DNA from: Primulina eburnea
Lineage: Eukaryota > Streptophyta > Magnoliopsida > Lamiales > Gesneriaceae
Assembly (NCBI RefSeq): GCF_022965805.1
Contig: NC_133103.1
Span: forward strand, 46,642,047-46,706,046
Direction of reading: 5' to 3'
DNA length: 64,000 nucleotides
In this document: positions 44,628-56,340 of the stretch, piece by piece
Layout of the letters: each line of letters opens with the position of its first letter
Numbering within the stretch: the stretch's first letter is position 1
Notes under the pieces: generated by a model
The model's input: the letters and a program-made list of their open reading frames with translations, nothing else
Databases searched by the model: none
Told to the model about the DNA's origin: nothing
Made by a program: the position numbers and the translations under genes

Positions 44628-47584
44628 CAAGGGCTAGGTCCAACAAAGAGGCGCAGTAGTGGTATCTTTCTTTTCATTACGAACGACATGCTTCGCCTGC
44701 TCCCTCCCCGTGTCCACTAGCGCTCGTGTCCAGTCACTGAGGTCCAAACAGGCTAGAAACGAAAATCAGATGACGATGATGGTCTGCCTAACTTGAGAAG
44801 CCCCTTTCCCTGGTTTCTATATCTTTATGACGAATAGGATTTGAAGAATTCGCCAACAGCATAGAGCTTGGGAAGCTCGGATAGACCCATAGATCATGGA
44901 ACAAATAGGGTGGGTAGGCCCAAGCACCACACCACACCAGTAAGAAATAGGTTGGAGTAGCCCACGGAGCGGTAGATCGTCGGTAGCCCTAAAAGGGGTA
45001 TTCAATTCCGAGTAGTCGTCGGCCTTCCCTAGCCCCCCCTTCGTCGCTTGTGGGTCGCGCCTCACTGCGAATGCTTTCTTTCTATGAAATCCTCTTGCTA
45101 TGGCTCACGAAGAGCAACGGGACGGTCAAAGGCTAGCTTAAGAATCACTAAACGAAAAGTCGGTTGCCGAGTTTAATTGCAATTCAATTAAGAGAACCGA
45201 GAGTAATTACCTGTTTGTTACTGGAGACAAGTTAAGATAAAAATCCTCTTGATTTGAGGAGGGGTGAAAGGGGAAAGAAAACAGCTGTTTTTCCGAGGGG
45301 CCCTACCTTACCACTTTACTAGTAAGGGAAAAGCCCTTGACTAATAAGAATATATAGGCTTTTTCGCTTGATTGGACAACCGGCCTTAACGGCGCTCCCT
45401 TAGCTTCTCTCGTTGGGAAGCATTTGAGGGCTGCAGTGAAGAGCCACAAAAGCACCTGCCAGGAACTGTTTAAAAAGGACCCGAAGCTACTGCCTTAGCC
45501 GAAGTGAACCGAGGTAAGTAAAGGCCTGTTCGCATCGCAACTAATAGAAAAAAACAACTACTAGACTAGACTAGTAGTTGAGTGCAGTGGAACATGAGCT
45601 GTCTCAGAAATAGTGCCACGAAGCCCCAGAGGAGCCTAAAGCTATTCGACTAGTTGGAAAGGGGCGGATCGCAACTCAATTGCTTGTTGTTTGAATCTCC
45701 CATTGGGGCAATCGCTATGTTAATAGATGGTAAAAACCCCTATTATCTTTTATGAATTGAGGGTGATCAAAGATCATCATGTACCTACGTATGTCCGCTA
45801 ACCTACTTATCATATAGGGTAGGGTTCCAAGGTCAACAAGCCAGAAGGACTGCTGTAAGGCTTCGAAGGACATACAGAATATCATTCTAGAAAAGTTTCC
45901 CTCTGCAACCAGTCTGATTCCTCTCTAATCCCCCAACCGTAGTCACCTCAATCAAAGAAGATGGATACCTTAGCCTACTTTCTAGAGCTTATTTCCTTCC
46001 CGTATAGAGCTTCATTTTGCATCCTGTAGGGAACAGCGGTTATGTAGCATCAACAGGATCGGAATCAGGTGCTGCAAACGATCAATATGTAGAATCAGAA
46101 CAAGTGATTGCTGAGATTCGCTCCTGACCCCGAAATGGGGATTAAATCATGATTAGGTAGTTCTAGATTTCATTTTTGGAATATCCTGACATTGATAAAA
46201 CAACAGAGGCTTCCATTCTGGTATGGCAGGAATACAACTTTTTAGGTCGACCACTACATAGGAGCGATAGCGAATCCTGTTTCGACGGAAGTGGAACCTT
46301 GCCTAATCCAGTCTCGAGTCAATCTGCTCCAAAAGCGTGATTCTACTGTGTTTTTTGCACTTGACTGGGTGCATCTTTGCATGAATCAATACTAACTCCT
46401 CAGTCAGCTGACCTTCGATTTTGGAGTCTTAGGGGGATACATCCCAATAACTAAAAAAAATAGGATAAGCGGATACTGCCCACAGTACTTCTGACAGAAT
46501 GTTGTGCCCTGTCTATCTTTTATGGGGCTTGTCTTCTGCGATTGCAGTTTTCTTTAGGAAGTCCCATAGCTGTGAGGCTTATCTCGGGCAAAGAATGAAC
46601 GGCCAAAAAAAAGAAAAGCGGGTGCTTGAGCAAGTGACCTCCTATTTCAATCCCCAACGACACAAAGGAACCTACGGGCGGGGCACGTAAAATCGAGTTG
46701 CAATCTCCATGCATCCAAGAAGATAGAGAGTCCCACATACGAGAAAAGGTCACAAATAGAGTTGAACCAAGTAGCCAGAGATCTAGACTACCCGCTATCT
46801 ATAGCAAATGAGAACTAGGACTAATGCCACGGTGTATGGCTTTTGAAAACACTTCGCGAATTCATAAGGTCAAAGTACTTCATGGCCCAATAGTTGGGTA
46901 GTTGGCCTTTTTCCAATGAGTGTTGAGTTCTGGGAGGAAGGGAATGGATGCATTGGCAGTCTTCTGATGGAGGAGTGGGCAAAATTCCAGCTTGAGACAG
47001 TTGGAGAAGACGCTTCGGGTTAGGCCCCTAAATGATCGCTCAGTGATAAAGGAGGTAGGGGTGCAGAGACAGCCAGGAGAATAATGGTTTGTTCATCTAT
47101 CTACGGCCAATCTATGTATGGTAGAAGAAAAGGTGTCATTGAGGGTTGCGGGGCATGTAGCTTCTTTTATTTTTGGTTGTTAAAAGCGGATTCCGCCACT
47201 CAATCCGGGCAAGGAACTCTCTTGAATGACTACTTTTTCGGGCCTAGGAAGCACTTTTTTTTTTTATCTCTTTTTTGAACTTCAGAAATAATAACTAATA
47301 ACCGATTCCATAAATCTATCAATCAAATTCATCGTAACACTCATAACGATCAACTTTACCCTCCCTCCTACTTTCACCTTCAACCGCAAAGAAACTTCCA
47401 CAGTTGCAGGGGGCTACTACGAAAGCTCCTACCCCTATTGCGTTACTCATAACAAACAAAGATAAAAATAAAAACTATGACAATGAAAATGAGAATTCCT
47501 AGAGATATCCAGAGAACTGACTTTCATCTTAGTAAAGGCTCATTTAGTAGACAGCGAGCGAGCAGCAAGCACCTACTCCTATTA

Positions 47585-47811
<227 letters not shown>

Positions 47812-47908
47812 TGAATTCTGATCATTCGTGGGGGTCTCCCCTTCTGGATGGAAGGATTGAAAAATATCTTGTCATCCCGCTAAAAAAATTTTCTTAACTT
47901 AAATCGGC

Positions 47909-47959
47909 CCTCAACCTCAGCCTTGGCAAGGCTATGCTCTACCATTAAGCTATTTCCGC
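47909..47959 (-). pseudogene. trnG-GCC: Truncated mitochondrial tRNA-Gly(GCC)
   Basis: The minus strand begins GCGGAAATAGCTTAATGG and continues through the D arm and the anticodon arm TAGCCTTGCCAAGGCTG (anticodon GCC), then changes to unrelated sequence at the T arm. The T arm and 3' acceptor strand are missing, so it cannot make a tRNA. The sequence is the native mitochondrial type, not the plastid trnG. Confidence 0.88.
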
Positions 47960-50125
47960 CTTCCCATCCTCATTCCGAAACAAAGAGAGTAAGGCAACTT
48001 GTGACCTTGGTCCAACCCCTACTTTAAGAGGAAAGCACAAATCCCCTTTTCGTTCTTCTTAGGTCAGGGGCGGCCGGGGGTTACCCATTAGCGTCAATAT
48101 TGACATGTTGGGGGCGATGAAAGAAATAACTGATTACTGCACACACCTAACCTAAGGCCTCCTTTTCGGTTAAACTAAACAACCAGCCTGAAAGTATTCG
48201 GCCTAACTCACAGGCAGATCTAAAGGCTATTAAACACCTGTAACCCAAGTAAATTCGCGAGGTTTCTTAAATCCACCGGTGAGGCCGAGCTTGCTTCTTT
48301 GAGGGCTCAAGTGAGCATGATCATGAATAGTACGACACTGACTCAACTCAAACTCAGATGCTGATCCGGGATAAGTATCCTCTGAAAGCACCTCCTGCAG
48401 GACTGGACGTATATGGGCTTTACGAAATAAGGCGGAACATGAGCCCAGTTGGACCCCCCATACCCCTATAATAATGGTAGAGTAAGGGGTCTTTTTCAAG
48501 AAAGTAAAAAAGCCCAATTGGTAAGGTAAAGGTAAGCTCCTCCTGTTGAAAGGATTTAGGAGAGTGAACTTATTCTTCTTCCCAAAGCAAAGGCGTTAGT
48601 TAAGGCCAGGAGTGACAACTATGAATGGCACGGAGGGGCTTCAAGTCACTCGCGTAACCAAATGTGTCCACTCCCACGTACTACTTTCAATAGGCTTCGC
48701 GGTGCCCCATTTTTGGTGTTAACCAAAGAGGTTCATTACATGAGTTTTAAACGATTCTATTTGGATTACAGAAACCTCTTACTCTTCATCCAGATGACAG
48801 TCTCTTTTAAGAGAGTGTAAAGGGTACAACCAACTGGAAGGGAAAAGACCGCTGTAGGAGGAACGGCTTATCGAGGGCGCGAACCCCGCATCGAAGAGGT
48901 GAGGTTGTGGCTTAGCCCGGAAGCTTGCCAAAGCATCAGGATGATATAACAATTGTTCCGGCAAGAAGATGGCTTCGGGGGTCACTGTGGTGTGGCTGAA
49001 TGTAGAGCAGTCCGCCCCCTGATCGTGCTTGGAAAAGGCATTTCATTGACCGAACCCGACCCATCCCATCGAGAGTCCCACCCTCTATTGCTGGAGCCGA
49101 AACTGGTTGGTGCTTTGCCGGGTCCAGGAAAAAAGCGGATGCAATTTTGGATCCTCATTTTTGCCGTGGAAGCTTTCGGTAGCTAAGATGAAGAGGATCC
49201 TTCTTTTTCACTTGACAACGAAACCTTCAGCTATGGGCTTACTAAGCCCAGCCATTGGGGATTGCTCCCCATATAGGTTTTCTTGGTTAGACCAAGTTTC
49301 AAATCAAAGTCCTAGAGTTTAGCTTTTCGTTACCCTCAACAGCACACCCGAACCGAGGATTCAAGCTGGCTTTGGGGTGGGTTCTCCGTGGACAATGCCA
49401 CCTTAAATCGTTTTTTTAGTGAAACGCGGAGCCCGAGCGGCCGGCGGGCGAGTGGTTAGTGGTCAATAGCGCCCTAGTTGATGGCATTACTCTCTGCGCT
49501 CCTGTCTCCGTACTTAGAGAGCCGACCAATCCACTTCGTTACCCGATCAAAATAGAGGGGTTGGGATTTATTGTGGAAATTCCATTTTCTCTACGATTAA
49601 TATTTTCCTCTTGGTCAGACCATTTCCGTATACTGAGATTGACGACATAGCGAGATAATTCCGTAAGATGGTATTGCAGTGCTTATTAAATTGTCAACAA
49701 TCCTCTCTTCACATCTGCACAAGAAGCCTATCTCTCATGACATCCTTCACAGATTCTATATCTGGTTCAGGTCTCTAATTCACTCTCGGATCTAACTCTC
49801 TTTCTTTTTCTTTCGGGCGCCCGTGGTGAAGTTTGGAACATAGAACAATTCCTTCTGTCGTGTATCCTCGATTAATGCAACCTCAGTTTGAGGTGGGCAA
49901 GTGAGCTCTCCCGGCCGGTCTCCTAGGGTCTAAGACAGGGAGCCACTCCCCTTTCCCCCTATCGTTAGGAGCCTCGCCCTATTGACTTGATAGATCAATC
50001 AGAACATCAAACTCTCGATTTTGGTCACTATGACGTGGGTGAATACATGAATCATGATATATGCAGCTAATAAAATCTCGTTGAAAGCAGGAAGGAAGGC
50101 ATAAGAAGCAAAGCTTAGTCCATAC

Positions 50126-50321
50126 CATTTATACATAAAAACCTTACACTTAACAATAATATGGCCGGTTCGGTTTTTTCGGGGGTTAAAACCAAAAACC
50201 GAACCGAAAAATCGAATTTCATAAATTTTAAAACTATAACCGACCGAAAAACCGATAAAACAGAACCATTTAAACCGAATTATTCGATTCGGTCGGTTTT
50301 TCGGGTTTTATGCCCACAGTA
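50126..50321. repeat. Right part of a CGGTTCGG-type MITE (copy B)
   Basis: From TTATACATAAAAACCTTACA to TATGCCCACAGTA it follows MITE A (about 42380-42547), and is followed by the duplication CTCCAAAG (50322-50329). The NUMT occupies its left side. Confidence 0.8.
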
Positions 50322-50489
50322 CTCCAAAGCCTGTCGATTATTACAAGTGAAATTAACCATACAATGAAATACGACCGAAATTAACATAACAAGTTCAAGA
50401 ATTGACTTGTTTTCTTGCATATTTTCCTATCCTTCCAGAAATATTATATATAGGCAGGTACAAAAGAATTGGTTATTCTTGGAATTTAC

Positions 50490-51080
50490 TTATATGGGAA
50501 GTGTATGTGCTCTTTCCAACGAACAGAGTCTTCCTAACTCGTCCCAAAACCGGCGTATGCGTCTTCGTTGCACCCAAAATGCTCCGCCAGTTTCTTCCGC
50601 AAAAAGTTTCTGCAGAAACTCACTTGCTGATATCAATCCAAACACTACATACAGAAAAGGCCTAACCCAGTCTGGAAAGAGAATTGACACAAGAGATGCA
50701 ACTGAAATGTTCCCAAACCACACCATACAGTTGTGAGATAAAACAGAAAATCGGCGCAAGGCGTATTGTAGATGCAAGGAACACGCTAGATAGTACATGA
50801 AAGCGGAGAAAACGGCAACTCCCATAGTGTAAGGATGGGTTGTGAAAGGAGTACTTTTGTTGTCATTGGTTAGGTACTTCAATTGCAGGAAAACCAGGAT
50901 CGTGGTGATCATGAAGCCGACTGTTTGATTGAATGGAGAAACTGATCTGCTACGAACGAAGTAGAAAATGAAGGATTTTATAGAAACAAGTGATTCATTG
51001 AGCTGGGAAGTGAAGGAATATCTTTGCCTCAGTAGTACTGAAGCAGAATCCGTAAGTCGGAAGAAGCTTGTTCGAAGAGA
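50490..51080 (-). CDS. Four-TM membrane protein of unknown function (copy B)
   Basis: Paralogue of 42727-43317, with the same four hydrophobic segments and the same basic C-terminus. The frame is open up to a GTG at 51135-51137; the shared ATG in ESAM is at about 51090-51092, giving close to 200 residues. Relative to copy A it has three extra residues (LLRQRYSFTSQL) near the N-terminus and a diverged start region. Whether it is expressed is unclear since a MITE and the NUMT flank it on each side. Confidence 0.65.
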   Translation of the reverse strand, partial: SLRTSFFRLTDSASVLLRQRYSFTSQLNESLVSIKSFIFYFVRSRSVSPFNQTVGFMITTILVFLQLKYLTNDNKSTPFTTHPYTMGVAVFSAFMYYLACSLHLQYALRRFSVLSHNCMVWFGNISVASLVSILFPDWVRPFLYVVFGLISASEFLQKLFAEETGGAFWVQRRRIRRFWDELGRLCSLERAHTLPI

Positions 51081-51159
51081 CGGGCTCATTGCACTTTCAG
51101 GAATTGGACACCAATATTCCACTACTGGAATTTGCACGTACGAAGGTATTATTTATAGA

Positions 51160-51352
51160 CAGGGGCGGAGCCACGCGCTCTTTTAAAGCCCGGGTGGTCT
51201 AATTTTTTTTAAAAAAATTATATGTGTAAATTTTTCATAATTTTGAAATAATATGATATTAGCCCGGCCAGCTAGATCAATTTAAAATATTAAAAGATTC
51301 TAAAGTTTAAAATTTAATTTTGGACAGAGCCATATTTTTTGTTCCGACCCTG
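51160..51352. mobile_element. hAT-type MITE, CAGTGGCGGAG family (copy 2)
   Basis: Ends CAGGGGCGGAGCCA and GTTCCGACCCTG; 8-bp duplication TTTATAGA at 51152-51159 and 51353-51360, exact. It is related throughout to 15504-15697. It inserted 23 bp upstream of the open frame of copy B; copy A shows the empty site. Confidence 0.92.
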
Positions 51353-51360
51353 TTTATAGA

Positions 51361-52255
51361 TGTCAACATATCTAACGAAATTTGGCAGGCATCTCCACGA
51401 TTTGAATACATCAACTTAGAATATCGTTTTGTTTAATGAGTGCTCGTTGACAAATATTATTGTTTGAAAATTTATATCAAAGCGGATTGATTGTTGATTT
51501 CGCATTTGCCGAATGATTAAAAAAATATTAACTTCTAAATATAAATTAACAAGATAAAAAAAAAAAAGAGAAAATAGTTTTTTTTTTTTGAAAAAAGAAC
51601 TATAATATTAAAAAAAATTGAATGTACCGTCGTTTTTTGTTGTTCGTTCGAAATCACATATTTATATCAAAAAAATTAAATTTTTATTAACATTTTTTTA
51701 AAAAAAGAGTTGAAAATATTATAAAAGAAAAAGTAATAAGAGAGACTTCATTTTACCCCCACAATATATATTTGTAACCAACAATAAAATTGTAACTTTA
51801 AATTAAATTATTAATCATATATTTTAATATAAAAAATATAATTTTAATTTAAAAATAATTAAAATATAAAAAACCAATTATTTTAAAAAATAATTTTTTT
51901 TAGTAGTGCTATGGTTTTCTGCTGTCGGGAACTTCTGCTTCCCACGGCAGATGATCCTAATTCCTAACCAAACTTTGTGTGGGAAAAAAAAATCCAATAA
52001 ATGCCATGCCTATATATCATTTAAAAAATTACAAATAAATTATTTTATTCCACTTCTCCCATTTCCTTTCCTTCCACGCCAACGCCAACACTGCACCCTT
52101 TTGATGAAATGTCCGCAAGAGCAACTTAAAATTGCTCCCCCATACCATTTTATCAAGGATATGAGTTGAGGTCCAAAAAATTAATGTGTGTGTGGATTTG
52201 GGTATTGGAAAAAAAAATTAAAATATAACATCTTAGATTAAGTCTAAAACATTTT
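51361..52255. other. AT-rich spacer
   Basis: The first 100 bp continue the homology with the region before copy A; the rest is AT-rich with long A and T runs and no supportable gene. Confidence 0.4.
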
Positions 52256-52410
52256 AGATTAAGTCTCTTTGAGACGGATTGTTATGATTTATATTTAAAA
52301 TGAAAGAAATCATATTTTTGACATAAAAATCAATATTTTTTATGGATCGAGTCGAATTGTATATATGTCTCACAAAATTGACTTATGAGATTGTTTGACA
52401 GGTATTGTTA
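52256..52410 (-). repeat. Degenerate GAGACGGTCTC MITE copy
   Basis: AAGTCTCTTTGAGACGGATT and TGTCTCACAAAATTGACTTA remain recognisable. Confidence 0.6.
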
Positions 52411-53280
52411 CCAAATTTTTCTTTTTTCAAGAAAAAGCAGCATGGTATAAAAATGAGATATAACAAGTTTAAAGAATTATAATACATTTATAATTCATAT
52501 GTCATGTCATTAATGGATTCACATTCCACATAAAAGCAGCTCTAATTGGCATTCAATATGATTAAAATACAGTCACTTGGCAATTCATCGCACGCACGGT
52601 CAAATATATGATTGTTAATCTATTCCCATTAAATTTTTGGTTACAATTTTGTTTCGATGATTTATCTCGTATCGATCAAATCATAAAATTCAGATTACAA
52701 TATTACCATGCATATTTTTATTTATTTTTATTAACTATTGAAAAGTATAAAATGAAATTATATTATCTTATCAATGAATCAAACCAAACATATTATTTTT
52801 ATTTATTCAATATTATTCTACATGATACTCAAATATTTTAGTAATTACGAGATTATTTATCTATACAAACTTATTAAATCTCATCAACCCATACTTATGA
52901 ATATTAGGTTTCATTTGGATGAATGTATTTGAAGCTACGGATTTCAAATCCATAATAACATGACAATGTGTTTTAAATATCAAATAGTTATTTTTTGAGT
53001 CATTGTCGTGGATTTTCAAATTTATTAAAACATGGAGTTATTTCCAATACTCCTCTCAAATACGTTCTTAAATCCAAATCTTTCGATTTTTCACCTTGTT
53101 TCTTTTCTTTTGTCAATTTTTTCGTGAACAAAAGTGTCAAAGCAAATTTTTTTTGTATTTTTAATATCTAAATATGTGTACAATATACATGAGACGAAAT
53201 CTTCTGTTACACTTGGTGTTCCAAACCGTACTAAACTTTGCTAAAATAAGCTTTATTTACACAAATTATTGGGGTATATA
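52411..53280. other. AT-rich spacer upstream of RPL38
   Basis: No gene recognised; short ORFs are strongly AT-biased. Confidence 0.4.
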
Positions 53281-53286
53281 ATGGAA

Positions 53287-53368
53287 GCCCAATTCAGAAT
53301 GGATTAGTATTGGGAAACCATACCCATACATATAGTCCAGTTGGATAATTGGTCTTCACATAGCCCAA
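53287..53368 (+). promoter_or_regulatory. Site II-like elements of the RPL38 promoter
   Basis: GCCCAA (TTGGGC on the other strand) occurs at 53287-53292 and 53363-53368. Such TGGGCY motifs drive expression of ribosomal protein genes in growing plant cells. Confidence 0.6.
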
Positions 53369-53410
53369 TTATGGTCCAGTTCTTCTGGCCTATAAACCTC
53401 TTTGAAATTT

Positions 53411-53417
53411 AGGGTTT
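53411..53417 (+). promoter_or_regulatory. Telo-box in the RPL38 leader/promoter
   Basis: AGGGTTT (complement AAACCCT), 27 bp before the start codon. Telo-boxes near the transcription start are typical of plant ribosomal protein genes and often act with site II. Confidence 0.65.
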
Positions 53418-53443
53418 TTTGCATCAGCGAGACAGCCGCAAAA

Positions 53444-55387
53444 ATGGTACTCTTTGCTTCTCTTTGAACTTTGGTGCTCTGCGTTCGTAGTTTGATCCGT
53501 CATTGTTTCTAGAAACTAACTAAGATCTTGTGTTTTCGATGATTCCGCATGTTTTGGAGCTCAGATTATGGTTTTTTTGCCTTCGATGTCTTTGATTTTG
53601 TTGCTTATTTTATCTTTTTAATACTATGAAAAGGTATTTATTCATGGTTTTTTATGATGGAGCTGCTGGAATGTCTTTAGGGTAGCGATAATCCAGCGTC
53701 CCTTTTTCGGTATATATCTGTTTTTCTGTAGATGAAGACTCGTTGGCGCGAAGAAAAGCTTGTTTTCGTTAGGTCTTTAATGGTGGGCAGTTGTTTTCTA
53801 TGATTTGGTTTCAACTGGCTTCTCGTTAGTTGATTTCTAGGTTCGAGTTTTAGTGTTGTTTTACACTGCAAGTACGATACAGTATTCTTTAAGCCATTTT
53901 AGGATAATAGAAGAAAATGTCTATGTTCTTAGTTTCTTAATGTTCCCGACGGTTTCATTGAATTGAATTTAAGTGTTAAATGCAATAACTCTATATTAGT
54001 CCCACCGAGATTTGCTTGCTCTGATGTGAAATTTGCTTGCTCTGATGTGAAATTTGCATGTTATGTGTTTTATTGGTTTAGTTCTTCTGTGTTTCCGGAA
54101 GTTCTATTTTCGGTTTTTGGACAGTGGTCATTTGTTAGTTTCCCATTTTGAAACTGATATTTTTCATCCCATGTATTTGATATCTAAATCATTAGGTTGT
54201 AAGATTGTCACAAATAAAGACATTGTTGTTAGTGAAGTTACTGGATAATTGATTGAGCATTCATTTTTTTACGTTCTTTTTACTTGGTAGTGTACATAAC
54301 TTTGCGTGTAGTTGCGGAGAAAGTCCTTTAGTATTTGGTAGAATTTCATCTCTATCTTGAAGTAATAAAAACCAGAGTTACTGCAAGCGTTTATGGTGTG
54401 TCTGCCAAGTTTCTTATGTTCAGTTGGTGGAATTGTGTCTATCTAATTTTTTTCTGTTTGAAATGAGCTGATGCTCAATCTTTTTGATAATATGCCCCCC
54501 CCCCCCCCACCTTTCTGAAAACTCTGCTGCAGTGGATGCTATCTATCTTTTCTTTTGCCAGAATTTTGTTTAAACACCTTGTTTTGGTTTTGTGATAGCC
54601 GAAGCAGATTCACGAGATCAAAGACTTCCTTCTGACAGCCAGAAGGAAAGATGCGCGATCTGTGAAGATTAAGAAGAGTAAAGATGTTGTGAAGTTCAAA
54701 GTTAGGTGCTCAAAGTACCTGTACACTCTCTGTGTCTTTGATCTCGAGAAAGCGGACAAATTGAAGCAATCTCTTCCACCAGGTTTGTTGACTTCACATC
54801 ATCCATGTTTTACTTCATTAATGTCTTTTCCATATCATGTCTTGTTCCAAAAGTAGTTTGGAGTCGATGAAGTTATCTTTTGATCGAAGGATTCATTGAT
54901 CCAATAAATGGGTTCAAATTTACATGTCCCAAAATAAATTTCATTACAGTATTGGGGAACATCAAATCGACTAATATGATTGAAAAGAACAGCTTAAATT
55001 GTTAAAAGTTTGGAAACATTTAGACTATGTTTGGATAAAGAAGTCATCTTCTTAAAATCAGTTTTGCTAAAAGCACTCTTTTGAAAACATACCGAACTGT
55101 TTTAACAAGTTTGAAAAATCAGTTGTTCCACAGGTTTCAGAGAATGTCCCTAAAAGTATTTTCCTGAAAAACTCTTGCACGATTGTATGTGGACATTGAT
55201 TTTACTTGTTAAAAAGAACTTATTAATGGTGGAGATTAATAATTTGTTTCTTTTTAAGCCTTGATATTTTTATCCAAGACTTTTGAATTATATTTTCCTT
55301 CATTTTGCCTGAACTTTGATGCAGAAAGCTTTGTGGCAACTAATATTTGTTTGATTTTTTTCAGGTTTGGCTGTGCAAGACCTGTGA
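53444..55387 (+). CDS. RPL38: Ribosomal protein L38e (large cytosolic subunit)
   Basis: Three coding exons: 53444-53446 (the ATG only), 54599-54782 and 55365-55387, with GT-AG introns and matching phases; the product has 69 residues, the standard eL38 length. It reads [56 protein letters not shown] and SLPPGLAVQDL, the complete protein. It is a small basic component of the 60S subunit. The first intron directly after the start codon is usual for plant RP genes and probably helps expression. Upstream lie a telo-box and site II elements. Intron 1 (1.15 kb) holds a 21-bp tandem repeat and a C-homopolymer. Nothing suggests decay. Confidence 0.97.
54008..54058. repeat. Tandem repeat in RPL38 intron 1
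   Basis: TTTGCTTGCTCTGATGTGAAA occurs twice in tandem, followed by a partial third unit. Confidence 0.85.
54495..54508. repeat. C homopolymer in RPL38 intron 1
   Basis: Fourteen consecutive C, about 90 bp before the intron 1 acceptor. Confidence 0.9.
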
Positions 55388-56335
55388 GCTTAGGATTTGC
55401 CAATGGAATGGTGTAGCGTTTTCAAAACATATTTTTGCTTAAATTTATTTCGAATATTTGGTTTAAAGACCGTTTCCTAATTGAATTTAATCTGTATTAA
55501 GATCAATTTGCAGGGCTTCGATGATTCATATATTCCTGTTTTTTTTTTTTTTTTTTTTTGTGGAAAGATATGTCCAATGTTTGTTATTTTCTGGAATGAA
55601 TTACATCTCCGATCCCAAGTATAAATTAATCTATTTTCATTTGGTAAAAATATGTTTTAGTAAATATGAAATTTATTTTTAACTATAATATCTCACTAAT
55701 TTTTCAAAACTTTATACTACACTAAAATGTTTTTTTATATATATATTTTATTTGGATTTTTTTTATTATAGACAAAAAATTGTATGAAAAATCCTTAAAT
55801 TTAAAAATAATAAAATTTGTTTGATATTTGTGTCGAATGTCAATTTTGAAATTATAACATCTCTTAACTTTAAACTTAGAATTAATTATCCGAATTATAT
55901 CATATTGAAATTCATAGTCTGATTGTAACATTGATATTATAGTTTTTTATTCGAAATTTTATTTAAAATCGAACCAAATCGTCGATGAACCATATACGTA
56001 TACGGGAGAAGGAAGTATAGTTGATGCAAAGCTTTATGGAATAATTTACGTTGCCAACAAACTGGGTAAGATCCTGAGATTACTCCAACACAAATTTCGA
56101 CTCAATTACTCTAATTTAATAAATAGTTTTATGCGTTGTTCCATTTAATGGTAAATACAACGTATCGCCAATTTACGTGTCGGTGAGCTTGTTGGTTAAA
56201 TAAAAATGAACATCCCATATATAACAATAAATTACCCAATTCAATTATTTAATCAAGTTTTCGAACATATTTTTGATATTATAAAAATATTAAATTTTCA
56301 ATTATATATTTAATAAAAAATAATTATTTTAAATA
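55388..56335. other. RPL38 3' UTR and AT-rich spacer
   Basis: The 3' UTR of RPL38 probably runs to about 55540 (T-run at 55540-55560). The remainder has no gene or recognised repeat. Confidence 0.45.
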
Positions 56336-56340
56336 TATGA

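Noticed and set aside
46499..46753. Overlapping 63- and 77-codon frames in the NUMT
   Set aside because: Chance frames on opposite strands of mitochondrial intergenic DNA.
49459..49650. 63-codon frame in the NUMT with PLRYPIKIEGLGFIVEIP
   Set aside because: Could be part of a mitochondrial orf but I cannot name it; in a NUMT it would not be functional in any case.
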